This document shows, piece after piece, positions 1 through 5,890 of a DNA stretch of 7,187 nucleotides (its first letter is position 1; each line of letters opens with the position of its first letter). Origin of the DNA: JAXDLK01 sp034666665 (GTDB taxonomy: Bacteria > Desulfobacterota > Binatia > JACPRU01); NCBI GenBank assembly GCA_034666665.1, contig JAXDLK010000133.1, positions 1-7,187 on the forward strand, read 5' to 3'. Both the position numbers and the translations under genes were made by a program. The notes under the pieces were generated by a model. That model saw only the letters and a list, made by a program, of their open reading frames with translations, was not told the origin of the DNA and made no database searches.

Positions 1-149
1 TCGTGAACATCGACAAGCAGACCGGGCTCCGCGCGGCGCCGGACGAGGGCGAGATCGTGCTCGAGTGCTTCCGCCGCGGCAACGAGCCGCAGGAGGTCGC
101 CAAGCGCGGAACGCTGACCGAGGACGATTTCTTCCGCAACGACTTCTGA
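1..149 (+). CDS. Penicillin-binding protein 1A-like, C-terminal tail (5' partial)
   Basis: The last 48 codons of a plus-strand gene whose beginning lies outside the window. Reading from base 3, the tail contains VNIDKQTGLRA followed by LECFRRGNEPQE. This matches the pattern that closes the transpeptidase domain of class A penicillin-binding proteins of the PBP1A type: a V-x-I/V-D-x-x-TG-L-x-A stretch, then an F-x-x-G-x-EP stretch. These are bifunctional enzymes anchored in the inner membrane that polymerise glycan strands and cross-link peptides in the periplasm. No catalytic motif falls inside the visible part, so the assignment rests on this C-terminal signature alone. A short acidic tail (TEDDFFRNDF) ends the protein. 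The stop codon lies one base from the convergent stop of the deacetylase gene. Another transpeptidase with the same C-terminal fold remains possible. Confidence 0.7.
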   Translation, partial: VNIDKQTGLRAAPDEGEIVLECFRRGNEPQEVAKRGTLTEDDFFRNDF

Positions 150-150
150 A

Positions 151-1179
151 TCAGATGCGCCAGTAGTGGCGCGCGATCTCCATCGTCTCGGAGAGCGCCG
201 GCTTGATGCCCCCGGTAGGCGGCGACACGGCGGCGTCGAGCTGCTTCCCGGTCATCTCGCCGAGGACGACGGCGACCGAGCGAACCAGGGCGGTGAGATC
301 GTATCCACCCTCGAGGATCGCCATCAGCCGGCCGCCGGCGGAGTCACGCGCGGCGCGCAGGAGGATGCGCGCGAGCTGACCGAAGCCGCGCTCGGTCACC
401 TCCATCGATGCCAGCGGATCTCGCTCGTGAGCGTCGAACCCCGCGGACACGAGGACGAACTCCGGCGCGAACGCGCGCGCCACCGGCTCGACGACGTCGA
501 GGTACGCGCGGACGTATTCCTCGTCACCGTACCCCGCCGGAAACGGCAGGTTGATGGTGTATCCCTCGCCGTCGCCCATCCCTACTTCGGATGCCGCGCC
601 GGTCCCGGGATAGAATGGATACTGGTGGGAGGATACGAAGAGCACCCGCGGGTCGGCGTAGAAGGCGTGCTGGGTGCCGTTCCCGTGGTGGACGTCCCAG
701 TCGACGACCAGAACGCGCTCGATGCCGTGGCGCACGCGCAGGTACGCGGCGGCGACGGCGACGTTGTTGAAGAGGCAGAAGCCCATCGCCCGGTCGCGCT
801 CGGCATGGTGGCCCGGCGGACGTACGAACGCGAAGCCGTTGTCGACCTCGCCGGCGACGATCGCGTCGGCGAGCGCGAGGGCACCGCCCGCGGCACGCTC
901 GGCCGCCGCGAACGAGCCCCGGGAGGTCGCCGTGTCGGCGTCGAACTTGAACCGGTCGAGCCCCGCCGTCGCCGCGACGCGCTCGACGTGCTCCGGCTCG
1001 TGCACGAGCGACAGCTCCTCCGGGGTGGCGGCGCGCCCCGGAACCTCGCGCAGCCGACCGGCGGGAATCTCGTCGAGCAGCCTCCGGATCGCGCGCAGGC
1101 GGTCGGGGCGCTCGGGATGCTGGCTGCCCGTGTCGTGTCCGAGACACGCCTCGTCGAAGACCACACCGGTACGGAGCAT
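151..1179 (-). CDS. Histone deacetylase family protein (class II-like / AcuC-like amidohydrolase)
   Basis: A zinc-dependent deacetylase of the arginase/deacetylase fold, 342 residues, a normal full length. Numbering from the chosen ATG, it has R-P-P-G-H-H (120-125, including the tandem active-site His), GFCLFNN (133-139), DWDVHHGNG (160-168, zinc ligands D162 and H164), SAGFDAH (245-251, third zinc ligand D249) and EGGYD (290-294, with Y293 at the oxyanion tyrosine position). All catalytic positions are intact, so the enzyme should be active. In bacteria this family includes acetoin-utilisation AcuC proteins, acetylpolyamine amidohydrolases and deacetylases of unknown substrate; the substrate cannot be read from sequence. 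The ATG at 1177-1179 was chosen because GAGGTG ends 6 nt before it. A GTG three codons upstream (1186-1188) lies inside that ribosome binding site. The gene is divergent from the HNH gene and convergent with the PBP gene. Confidence 0.95.
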   Translation of the reverse strand: MLRTGVVFDEACLGHDTGSQHPERPDRLRAIRRLLDEIPAGRLREVPGRAATPEELSLVHEPEHVERVAATAGLDRFKFDADTATSRGSFAAAERAAGGALALADAIVAGEVDNGFAFVRPPGHHAERDRAMGFCLFNNVAVAAAYLRVRHGIERVLVVDWDVHHGNGTQHAFYADPRVLFVSSHQYPFYPGTGAASEVGMGDGEGYTINLPFPAGYGDEEYVRAYLDVVEPVARAFAPEFVLVSAGFDAHERDPLASMEVTERGFGQLARILLRAARDSAGGRLMAILEGGYDLTALVRSVAVVLGEMTGKQLDAAVSPPTGGIKPALSETMEIARHYWRI

Positions 1180-1185
1180 CGCGAT

Positions 1186-1191
1186 CACCTC
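1186..1191 (-). promoter_or_regulatory. Ribosome binding site that fixes the deacetylase start
   Basis: On the minus strand the sequence GAGGTG is followed by a 6-nt spacer and ATG. The alternative GTG start overlaps this site, so the ATG is the better start. Confidence 0.65.
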
Positions 1192-1225
1192 GGGGAGGGC
1201 GCCCGGTCGCTCTCCGCTGCGGAGC

Positions 1226-1254
1226 TTCCCAACCCTTCGTCCGTCCGATACCTT
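1226..1254 (+). promoter_or_regulatory. Candidate sigma70-type promoter for a leaderless HNH-thrC transcript
   Basis: TTCCCA at 1226-1231 (4 of 6 matches to TTGACA) is separated by 17 nt from TACCTT at 1249-1254 (a TANNNT -10 element). The -10 element ends exactly 7 nt before the GTG at 1262, so transcription would begin at or next to the start codon. The 82-nt gap (1180-1261) between the divergent deacetylase and HNH genes must hold promoters for both. I see no convincing -10 on the minus strand. Matches of this quality also arise by chance, so this is a modest-confidence prediction. Confidence 0.35.
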
Positions 1255-1261
1255 CGCGGAG

Positions 1262-1537
1262 GTGAAAGATCCATCCTCGTCGCCGGCGATCCCGGACGAG
1301 GAGCACGTCCGCCGCGAGCGGGCGCGCGCCCGCGAGCTCAGGACGTCGAGCTGGTGGCAGCGAAGACGGGCGAGCGGGACGTGCCACTACTGCGGCGAGC
1401 GGTTCCCCCCGCGAGACCTGACGATGGATCACGTGGTGCCGATCGGACGCGGTGGTCGGTCCACCAAGGGCAACGTCGTGCCGTCGTGCAAGGCGTGCAA
1501 CACGCGCAAGAAGCACCAGCTTCCGTGGGAGATCTGA
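1262..1537 (+). CDS. Small stand-alone HNH endonuclease
   Basis: A 91-residue protein with a basic N-terminal half and a complete zinc-ribbon HNH fold. It has C41-x2-C44, then DHVVPIGRGG (56-65, with D56-H57 as the first HNH element), N71 in the middle, then C76-x2-C79-N80 with T-R-K-K. The four cysteines form the structural zinc site, and H57/N71/N80 give the metal-dependent nuclease core. Similar small HNH proteins (PF01844 type) are widespread and mostly uncharacterised; a role in DNA cleavage or repair is inferred from the family only. GTG at 1262 is the only usable start before the conserved domain. A GGAGGTG sequence at 1258-1264 overlaps that GTG, so it cannot serve as its ribosome binding site. 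thrC begins 4 nt after the stop, suggesting co-transcription. Confidence 0.85.
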   Translation: MKDPSSSPAIPDEEHVRRERARARELRTSSWWQRRRASGTCHYCGERFPPRDLTMDHVVPIGRGGRSTKGNVVPSCKACNTRKKHQLPWEI

Positions 1538-1541
1538 GCAG

Positions 1542-2885
1542 ATGAGCCACTACCAAGCCTGGTTCCAGTGCATCAACGGCTGCGACGGGCGCTTCTCGCT
1601 GTTCGAGGTGATCTATCGCTGCCCCCGGTGCGGGGATCTGCTCGAGGTGGTGCACGACTTCGATTCGCTGAAGGATCGCTCGCCGGCCGCGTGGATCCGT
1701 CTCTTCGACGAGCGGAGGCGCACGAACCAGTGGCCGTACGGGTCGGGCGTGTGGGGCAAGAAGGAATGGGTCATGCCCCAGGTCGACGACGAGAACGTCG
1801 TCTCCATGTACGAGGGCGGCAGCAACCTCTTCTGGGCCGAGCGCTACGGCCGCCAGATCGGCGTCCCCGACGTGTGGGTCAAGCAGTGCGGCAACTCCCA
1901 CACCGGCTCGTTCAAGGACCTCGGAATGACCGTCCTGGTCTCGGTCGTGAAGCAGATGATCGCCTCCGGGCGGCCGATCCACGCGGTCGCCTGCGCCTCC
2001 ACGGGAGACACGTCGGCCGCGCTGGCCGCGTACTGCGCGGCCGCGGGAATCGCCTCGATCGTGCTGTTGCCGCGCGACAAGGTCTCTCCCGCCCAGCTCG
2101 TGCAGCCGCTCGCGAACGGCGCGCTCGTGCTCTCGCTCGACACCGATTTCGACGGCTGCATGCGCGTCGTGCAGAAGATCACCGAGGACAACCAGATCTA
2201 CCTGGCGAACTCGATGAACAGCCTCAGGATCGAGGGGCAGAAGACGGTCTCGATGGAGATCGTCGAGCAGTTCGACTGGGAGGTGCCGGACTGGATCGTC
2301 ATCCCCGGCGGCAACCTCGGCAACGTGAGCGCCCTCGGCAAGGGCTTTCTCATGATGCAGGAGCTCGGTCTCATCCAGAAGCTGCCGAGGATCGCCGTCG
2401 CGCAGGCGGAGCGCGCGAATCCGCTCTACCGGTCGTACCTCACGGGCTTTCGCGAGTACGCGCCCGTCACGGCGCAGCGGACGCTCGCGAGCGCCATCCA
2501 GATCGGCGATCCGGTGAGCATCAAGCGCGCGATCCGCATCCTCGAGCGCTTCGACGGCGTGGTCGAGCAGGCGAGCGAGGCCGAGCTCGTGCTCGAGTCC
2601 GCTCGCGCGGACCGCACCGGCATGTTCAATTGCCCGCACACCGGAGTCGCGCTCGCGGCGTTCAAGAAGCTCGCGGACAAGGGGGTGATCGACGCCGGCG
2701 CGCGCGTCGTGGTGATCTCCACCGCGCACGGCCTGAAGTTCGCCGATCAGAAGGCCGCCTATCACCTCGGGCGCCTGGCGGACGTCGGCGGGGAGTACCG
2801 GAACCTGCCGGTCGAGATCCCGCCCGACGTGAGCCGAGTCCAGGACGAGATCTACCGTCACGTCGAGCGGCTGAAGGCCGCCTGA
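1542..2885 (+). CDS. thrC: Threonine synthase
   Basis: A PLP-dependent enzyme that converts O-phosphohomoserine to threonine and phosphate, the last step of threonine synthesis, in the cytoplasm. The 447-residue protein starts with a zinc-ribbon-like segment (C10-x3-C14 and C27-x2-C30), as seen in many bacterial and archaeal threonine synthases. HTGSFKDLGM follows, with K125 as the Schiff-base lysine. ACASTGDTSAALAAY (150-164) and the PLP phosphate-binding loop GGNLGN (256-261) complete the fold-type II core. The NSLRIEGQK segment (226-234) and CPHTGVA near 364-370 are also typical. Cysteate synthase is a relative but is largely restricted to methanogens, so threonine synthase is the firm call. 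GGGAG at 1527-1531, inside the end of the HNH gene, lies 10 nt before the ATG. The stop TGA directly abuts the stop of the convergent lipoprotein gene. Confidence 0.97.
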   Translation: MSHYQAWFQCINGCDGRFSLFEVIYRCPRCGDLLEVVHDFDSLKDRSPAAWIRLFDERRRTNQWPYGSGVWGKKEWVMPQVDDENVVSMYEGGSNLFWAERYGRQIGVPDVWVKQCGNSHTGSFKDLGMTVLVSVVKQMIASGRPIHAVACASTGDTSAALAAYCAAAGIASIVLLPRDKVSPAQLVQPLANGALVLSLDTDFDGCMRVVQKITEDNQIYLANSMNSLRIEGQKTVSMEIVEQFDWEVPDWIVIPGGNLGNVSALGKGFLMMQELGLIQKLPRIAVAQAERANPLYRSYLTGFREYAPVTAQRTLASAIQIGDPVSIKRAIRILERFDGVVEQASEAELVLESARADRTGMFNCPHTGVALAAFKKLADKGVIDAGARVVVISTAHGLKFADQKAAYHLGRLADVGGEYRNLPVEIPPDVSRVQDEIYRHVERLKAA

Positions 2886-3329
2886 TCAGTCGCCCTCCGG
2901 ATCGTGACGAGTGCGGCGGTTCGATTTGTCCGGGATGCGGAAATCGGTCGATCCGCCGAGGGCGCTCGTCGCACCCGAGCACTCGACCCGGTAGCTCCGG
3001 CCCGGGACGAGCGGAGGTGGGGAGCCGACGGTCGGCGTCACCTGGGCGAATCCGCCGGGAACGGACCCGTAGCGCACCTCCTCGGCGTCGCTGCCCGGCA
3101 CCAGCGCGGTGATCCGCCAGATCTCTCCTTGCTCCTCGCCCTCCTCGATGGCGACGAACACGCAGTCGGTGATCGGTACGACGACCTCGCGCGACGTGAT
3201 GAAGCGCTCGATCCGCCGCAGCTGCACGCGCGTCGCACCGCCGCGATGGTCGATCTCCGCCGTGGTCGTCGGCACCGAGCAGCCGGCGAGCAGAGCGATC
3301 GCGAATAGCAGTCGAGTCAGGGTGGACAA
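2886..3329 (-). CDS. Predicted lipoprotein of unknown function
   Basis: I do not recognise a family. The 147-residue product starts with a short lipoprotein signal peptide: MSTLTR, a hydrophobic run LLFAIALLA, then the lipobox L-A-G-C with C17 as the lipidated cysteine. The mature part has two cysteines (C56 and C117) that could form a disulfide outside the cytoplasm. Its alternating beta-like segments (REVVVPITDCVFVAIEE, WRITALVPG, YRVECSG) suggest a small beta-rich domain, and the C-terminus is polar and basic. The start is a TTG, chosen because the in-frame TAA just upstream excludes a longer protein and because it places the lipobox at the usual distance. No clear ribosome binding site precedes it. 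A mean-looking coding bias and the well-formed lipobox support a real gene. The gene is divergent from the thiolase cluster, with a REP hairpin in between. Confidence 0.72.
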   Translation of the reverse strand: MSTLTRLLFAIALLAGCSVPTTTAEIDHRGGATRVQLRRIERFITSREVVVPITDCVFVAIEEGEEQGEIWRITALVPGSDAEEVRYGSVPGGFAQVTPTVGSPPPLVPGRSYRVECSGATSALGGSTDFRIPDKSNRRTRHDPEGD

Positions 3330-3364
3330 CGGGAACGCTGCTGATTAGTGGAATCACGGCGGAT

Positions 3365-3431
3365 CGAAAAGGGGTCGGGAGTCTTTTCTGCGCGATTCAA
3401 TCACCCGAAAAAGACTCCCGACCCCTTTTCG
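3365..3431. repeat. REP-type palindrome: perfect 23-bp inverted repeat
   Basis: The arms at 3365-3387 and 3409-3431 are exact reverse complements over 23 bp, separated by a 21-nt loop (3388-3408). The arm core reads AAAAGACTCCCGACCCC on the right side. The A/T-flanked GGGGTCGGGAGTC core resembles repetitive extragenic palindromes that RAYT-type (IS200/IS605-related) transposases spread in GC-rich genomes; that family link is from memory of such elements, not from a search. A related partial copy lies at 4620-4666. No transposase is present in the window. In RNA this would form a very stable stem-loop, but it lacks a trailing U-tract on either side and is not a standard terminator. The right arm ends at the first recognisable codons of the thiolase gene. 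Confidence 0.88.
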
Positions 3432-3432
3432 G

Positions 3433-4578
3433 ACCCCGGCGATCGTCGGCATCGGCTGCTCGCGGCTCGGCCGCGATCTCACGGACGCAGCCGAAGATCT
3501 CGCCGCAGCTGCGTGTCGCGCGGCGATCCTCGACGCCGGGGTCGATCCAGGCAACGTCGACGGCGTGACGACGTTCCTCGGCGCGTGGGAGGGCGCGGAG
3601 CTCGCGGCAGTGGCGCGGAAATGCGGCCTGGCGGACGAGCGGTTGACCCTCCGCAACGACGCGATGGCGCTCGCGCCCGCGGCGATGACCGCGATCGTCG
3701 ACGCCTTCGACGCGGTGAGAAGCGGCCGCTGCCACACCGTCCTCGCGTACAAGGCGAACAAGTGGAAACGCGGGCAGCCGCCGGGTCCACCGAGCGGTGG
3801 CGCGACCATCGGCGGACCGCAGCAGTTCCAGGTGCCGTACGGAAACACCATGACGGCGCAGACGCTCGCGCTCTGGGCGCAGCGTCACTTTCACGAGCAT
3901 GGCACGCGCGGGGAGCACCTCGGCGCGATCGCGGTGACGAACCGCGCGCACGCCGCGCGGAATCCCGGCGCGGTGCTGAGGGATCCCTTGACCCTCGACG
4001 AGTACTTCCGCTCGCCATGGGTATCGCGGCCGTTCCGGCGTCTCGACTGCGATTTCCCGATCGACGGCGCGGGCGCAGTGATCGTCACGACCGCGGAGCG
4101 CGCGCGGGATCTCCGCCGGGCCCCGGTGTACGTGCTCGGCGGGCGCACGCGCGAGGCGGTCTGGGAGGAGTGGGACAACTGGCCGGACCTGACGACGATG
4201 GCGTCGAAGCAGGTGTCGGACGCCATCTGGGCGGAATCTTCGCTCCGGCCGGAGGACGTCGACGTCGCCGGCCTCTACGACGGCTTCTCGTGGCTCGAGC
4301 TCTGCTGGCTCGAGGACGCCGGCTTCTGTGCCAAGGGCGAGGGCGGGCCGTTCGCCGCCAGCGGCGCGATCGATCTCGGCGGCCGTCTGCCGACGAACAC
4401 CCACGGAGGGAACCTCTCCGAAGGCCGTACGCACGGCATCGGCCATGTGCTCGAGGTCGTGCGTCAGCTCCGCGGCGAGTGCGGCGCGCGGCAGGTGGCG
4501 GATGCTCGCGTCGGCTTCGTCGGCAACGGCGGCGGACCGGTGGCCGGAGCGGTGCTGCTCGCGACCGAGCCCCCGTGA
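3433..4578 (+). CDS. Thiolase-like (lipid-transfer/SCPx-type) protein with damaged or non-standard 5' end
   Basis: A member of the SCPx/Ltp-like branch of the thiolase superfamily, acting on acyl-CoA substrates in the cytoplasm. From base 3433 the 381-residue frame opens with PAIVGIGCSRLGRD (2-15) and DAGVDPGNVDGVTTF (34-48), the usual N-terminus of this family. Later come LDCDFPIDGAGAVIVTT (204-220), LYDGFS (281-286), GFCAKGEGGPF (297-307) and NTHGGNLSEG with HGIGH (322-338). The usual nucleophilic cysteine region has LRNDAMALAP (73-82) with no Cys, so classical Claisen thiolysis is unlikely; an aldolase-like or other retro-cleavage role is possible. No ATG, GTG or TTG exists at the expected start. 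The first GTG (3565) falls inside the conserved VDGVTTF segment and would drop 44 family residues. Coordinates therefore mark the first recognisable codon. An in-frame CTG at 3388 could give 396 residues. The usual DUF35 partner gene is not seen. Confidence 0.88.
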   Translation, partial: TPAIVGIGCSRLGRDLTDAAEDLAAAACRAAILDAGVDPGNVDGVTTFLGAWEGAELAAVARKCGLADERLTLRNDAMALAPAAMTAIVDAFDAVRSGRCHTVLAYKANKWKRGQPPGPPSGGATIGGPQQFQVPYGNTMTAQTLALWAQRHFHEHGTRGEHLGAIAVTNRAHAARNPGAVLRDPLTLDEYFRSPWVSRPFRRLDCDFPIDGAGAVIVTTAERARDLRRAPVYVLGGRTREAVWEEWDNWPDLTTMASKQVSDAIWAESSLRPEDVDVAGLYDGFSWLELCWLEDAGFCAKGEGGPFAASGAIDLGGRLPTNTHGGNLSEGRTHGIGHVLEVVRQLRGECGARQVADARVGFVGNGGGPVAGAVLLATEPP

Positions 4579-4619
4579 CGAGCCGATCCGTGCGAATTCA
4601 TCCGATTCGACGGCGTCCC

Positions 4620-4666
4620 TCTTTTCCCGCGGACGCGGATCGAGGAAAAGACTCCCGACCCCTCTT
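4620..4666. repeat. Partial, decayed copy of the REP-type palindrome
   Basis: AAAAGACTCCCGACCCC at 4646-4662 is identical to the right arm of the upstream palindrome (3409-3425), and the next bases diverge. The opposite arm is largely lost: only TCTTTTCC (4620-4627) still pairs with GGAAAAGA (4644-4651), an 8-bp stem around a 16-nt loop. It occupies about half of the 100-nt gap between the thiolase-like and CoA-transferase genes. The rest of that gap (4579-4619) holds no promoter or terminator that I can support. Confidence 0.7.
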
Positions 4667-4671
4667 GGAGG
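4667..4671 (+). promoter_or_regulatory. Ribosome binding site of the CoA-transferase gene, at the repeat edge
   Basis: GGAGG followed by a 7-nt spacer and ATG at 4679, a near-ideal initiation site. It begins where similarity to the upstream repeat ends, so here the repeat stopped short of the initiation signals. Confidence 0.8.
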
Positions 4672-4678
4672 CTTCGAA

Positions 4679-5890
4679 ATGGCGCTCCCCTTGGAAGGCA
4701 TCCGCGTGCTCGACTGGACGATCTGGCAGCAAGGACCGGTCTGCTCGGCGATCCTCGGCGACCTCGGCGCCGACGTGATCAAGATCGAGGAGCGCGTCGG
4801 GGGCGACCCGGGACGCGGGCTCCTGCGTCTCGCGGGGCTCGAGCTCGAGGACCGGCCGAACTTCTACTTCGAGGCGAACAACCGCAACAAACGCGGCATC
4901 ACCGTCGATCTGAAGACCGCGGAGGGGCGCGAGATCGTCCACCGGCTGGCCGCGAAGTCCGACGTCTTCGTGCAGAACTTCCGCAAGGGCGTGGCCGACC
5001 GCCTCGGCATCGCCTACACCGATCTCCGGCGGCAGAACCCGAAGATCATCTATGCGAGCGCCAACGGTTACGGTCCGGAAGGTCCCGACGCCGCGTCGCC
5101 GTCGTTCGACTACCTGGGACAGGCGCGCTCGGGCGTGATGTACGCCGCGGGCGAGCCGGACTTTCCCCCGTGCTTGATCGCTGGCGGCGTCGCCGATCAG
5201 ATGGGCGCGATCCTGCTCGCGTTCGGCATCGTCACCGCGCTCTACGCGCGCGACCGCTTCGGCGTCGGCCAGGAGGTCGACGCGTCGCTCCTGTCGAGCA
5301 TGATGATGCTCCAGGGTCTGAACGTCTCCTCGCGGCTGATCCTCGGCAACATGATGCCGCGTGCGTCGCGGTCGTGGACCTTCAATCCCCTCTGGAACCA
5401 CTACCGCTGCGCGGATGATCGCTGGATCGCGCTCGGCATGCTGCAGGCCGACCGCTACTGGAAGGATTTCTGCCGCGCCCTCGGGATCGCCGATCTCGGC
5501 GACGACCCGCGATTCGCCGACATGCGCACGCGCATGGAGAACGCCGGCGCGGCGATCGCGGCGATCGCGGAAGCGTTCGCCAAGAGGCCGCTCTCTGACT
5601 GGGTGGAGATCTTGAGCACCTCCGGCGATTTCGTCTTCTCGCCGGTCAACAGCGTCAACGACCTGCCCGACGATCCTCAGGTGAAGGCCAACGGCTACGT
5701 CCAGGACGTCGAGCACCCCACGTTCGGCACGATCCAGATGGTGGGCATGCCGTTCCGCCTGAAGGAGACGCCCGGCGCGATCCGCCGCTCCGCTCCCGAG
5801 TTCGGCCAGCACACCGAGGAGGTGCTGACGGAGATCGCCGGCTACTCCTGGGAGGAGATCGAACGCCTGCGGGAGAAGGAGATCGTCTGA
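4679..5890 (+). CDS. CaiB/BaiF (family III) CoA-transferase
   Basis: A cytoplasmic enzyme that moves CoA between carboxylic acids, 403 residues, a typical family length. The N-terminus LEGIRVLDWTIWQQGPVCSAILGDLGADVIKIEE (5-38) is the hallmark opening of the family. NRNKRGITVDLKTAEGREIV (68-87) and DVFVQNFRKG (95-104) follow. AGGVADQMGA (168-177) carries D173 at the position of the catalytic aspartate (D169 in formyl-CoA transferase), which forms the acyl anhydride and glutamyl/aspartyl-CoA intermediates. GVGQEVDASLLSSM (195-208) is the conserved segment after it. The sequence does not settle the substrate; the family covers oxalate, carnitine, bile acids, benzylsuccinate, 2-methylacyl-CoA and others. 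Its position after a thiolase-like gene suggests an acyl-CoA degradation or activation step. The ATG has a strong ribosome binding site. The stop overlaps the proposed CTG start of hemD. Confidence 0.95.
   Translation: MALPLEGIRVLDWTIWQQGPVCSAILGDLGADVIKIEERVGGDPGRGLLRLAGLELEDRPNFYFEANNRNKRGITVDLKTAEGREIVHRLAAKSDVFVQNFRKGVADRLGIAYTDLRRQNPKIIYASANGYGPEGPDAASPSFDYLGQARSGVMYAAGEPDFPPCLIAGGVADQMGAILLAFGIVTALYARDRFGVGQEVDASLLSSMMMLQGLNVSSRLILGNMMPRASRSWTFNPLWNHYRCADDRWIALGMLQADRYWKDFCRALGIADLGDDPRFADMRTRMENAGAAIAAIAEAFAKRPLSDWVEILSTSGDFVFSPVNSVNDLPDDPQVKANGYVQDVEHPTFGTIQMVGMPFRLKETPGAIRRSAPEFGQHTEEVLTEIAGYSWEEIERLREKEIV
5876..5881 (+). promoter_or_regulatory. Ribosome binding site supporting a CTG start for hemD
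   Basis: AAGGAG lies within the last codons of the CoA-transferase gene and ends 5 nt before the CTG at 5887. Spacing and strength are good. It also encodes Lys-Glu in the upstream protein, so chance cannot be excluded. Confidence 0.5.

Noticed and set aside
166..1545. Long plus-strand open frame opposite the deacetylase
   Set aside because: The deacetylase on the other strand has every catalytic motif. The plus-strand product is Arg/Gly/Ala-rich with no family features and runs into the HNH gene out of frame.
1338..2861. Long minus-strand open frame antisense to thrC
   Set aside because: It lies opposite a clear threonine synthase, and its translation is a low-complexity Arg/Asp/Val/Leu-rich mirror of GC-rich codons with no recognisable motif. 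It also covers part of the HNH gene.
3365..3431. The inverted repeat as an intrinsic terminator
   Set aside because: It sits between two divergent gene starts, not after a gene end, and neither arm is followed by a T-tract. A related partial copy elsewhere points to a dispersed repeat.
3565..3567. GTG as start of the thiolase-like gene
   Set aside because: It falls within the conserved VDGVTTF segment and would remove the first strand and helix of the fold.
3348..4778. Plus-strand frame from GTG 3348 through the REP and across the thiolase-like region
   Set aside because: It is out of frame with the thiolase-like protein, and its N-terminus (EKGSGVFS, KKTPDPFS) is simply the translated repeat, a common source of false peptides.
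3397..4782. Minus-strand open frame opposite the thiolase-like gene
   Set aside because: Shadow of GC-rich coding sequence; contains translated repeat sequence (for example KRGRESF) and no domain.
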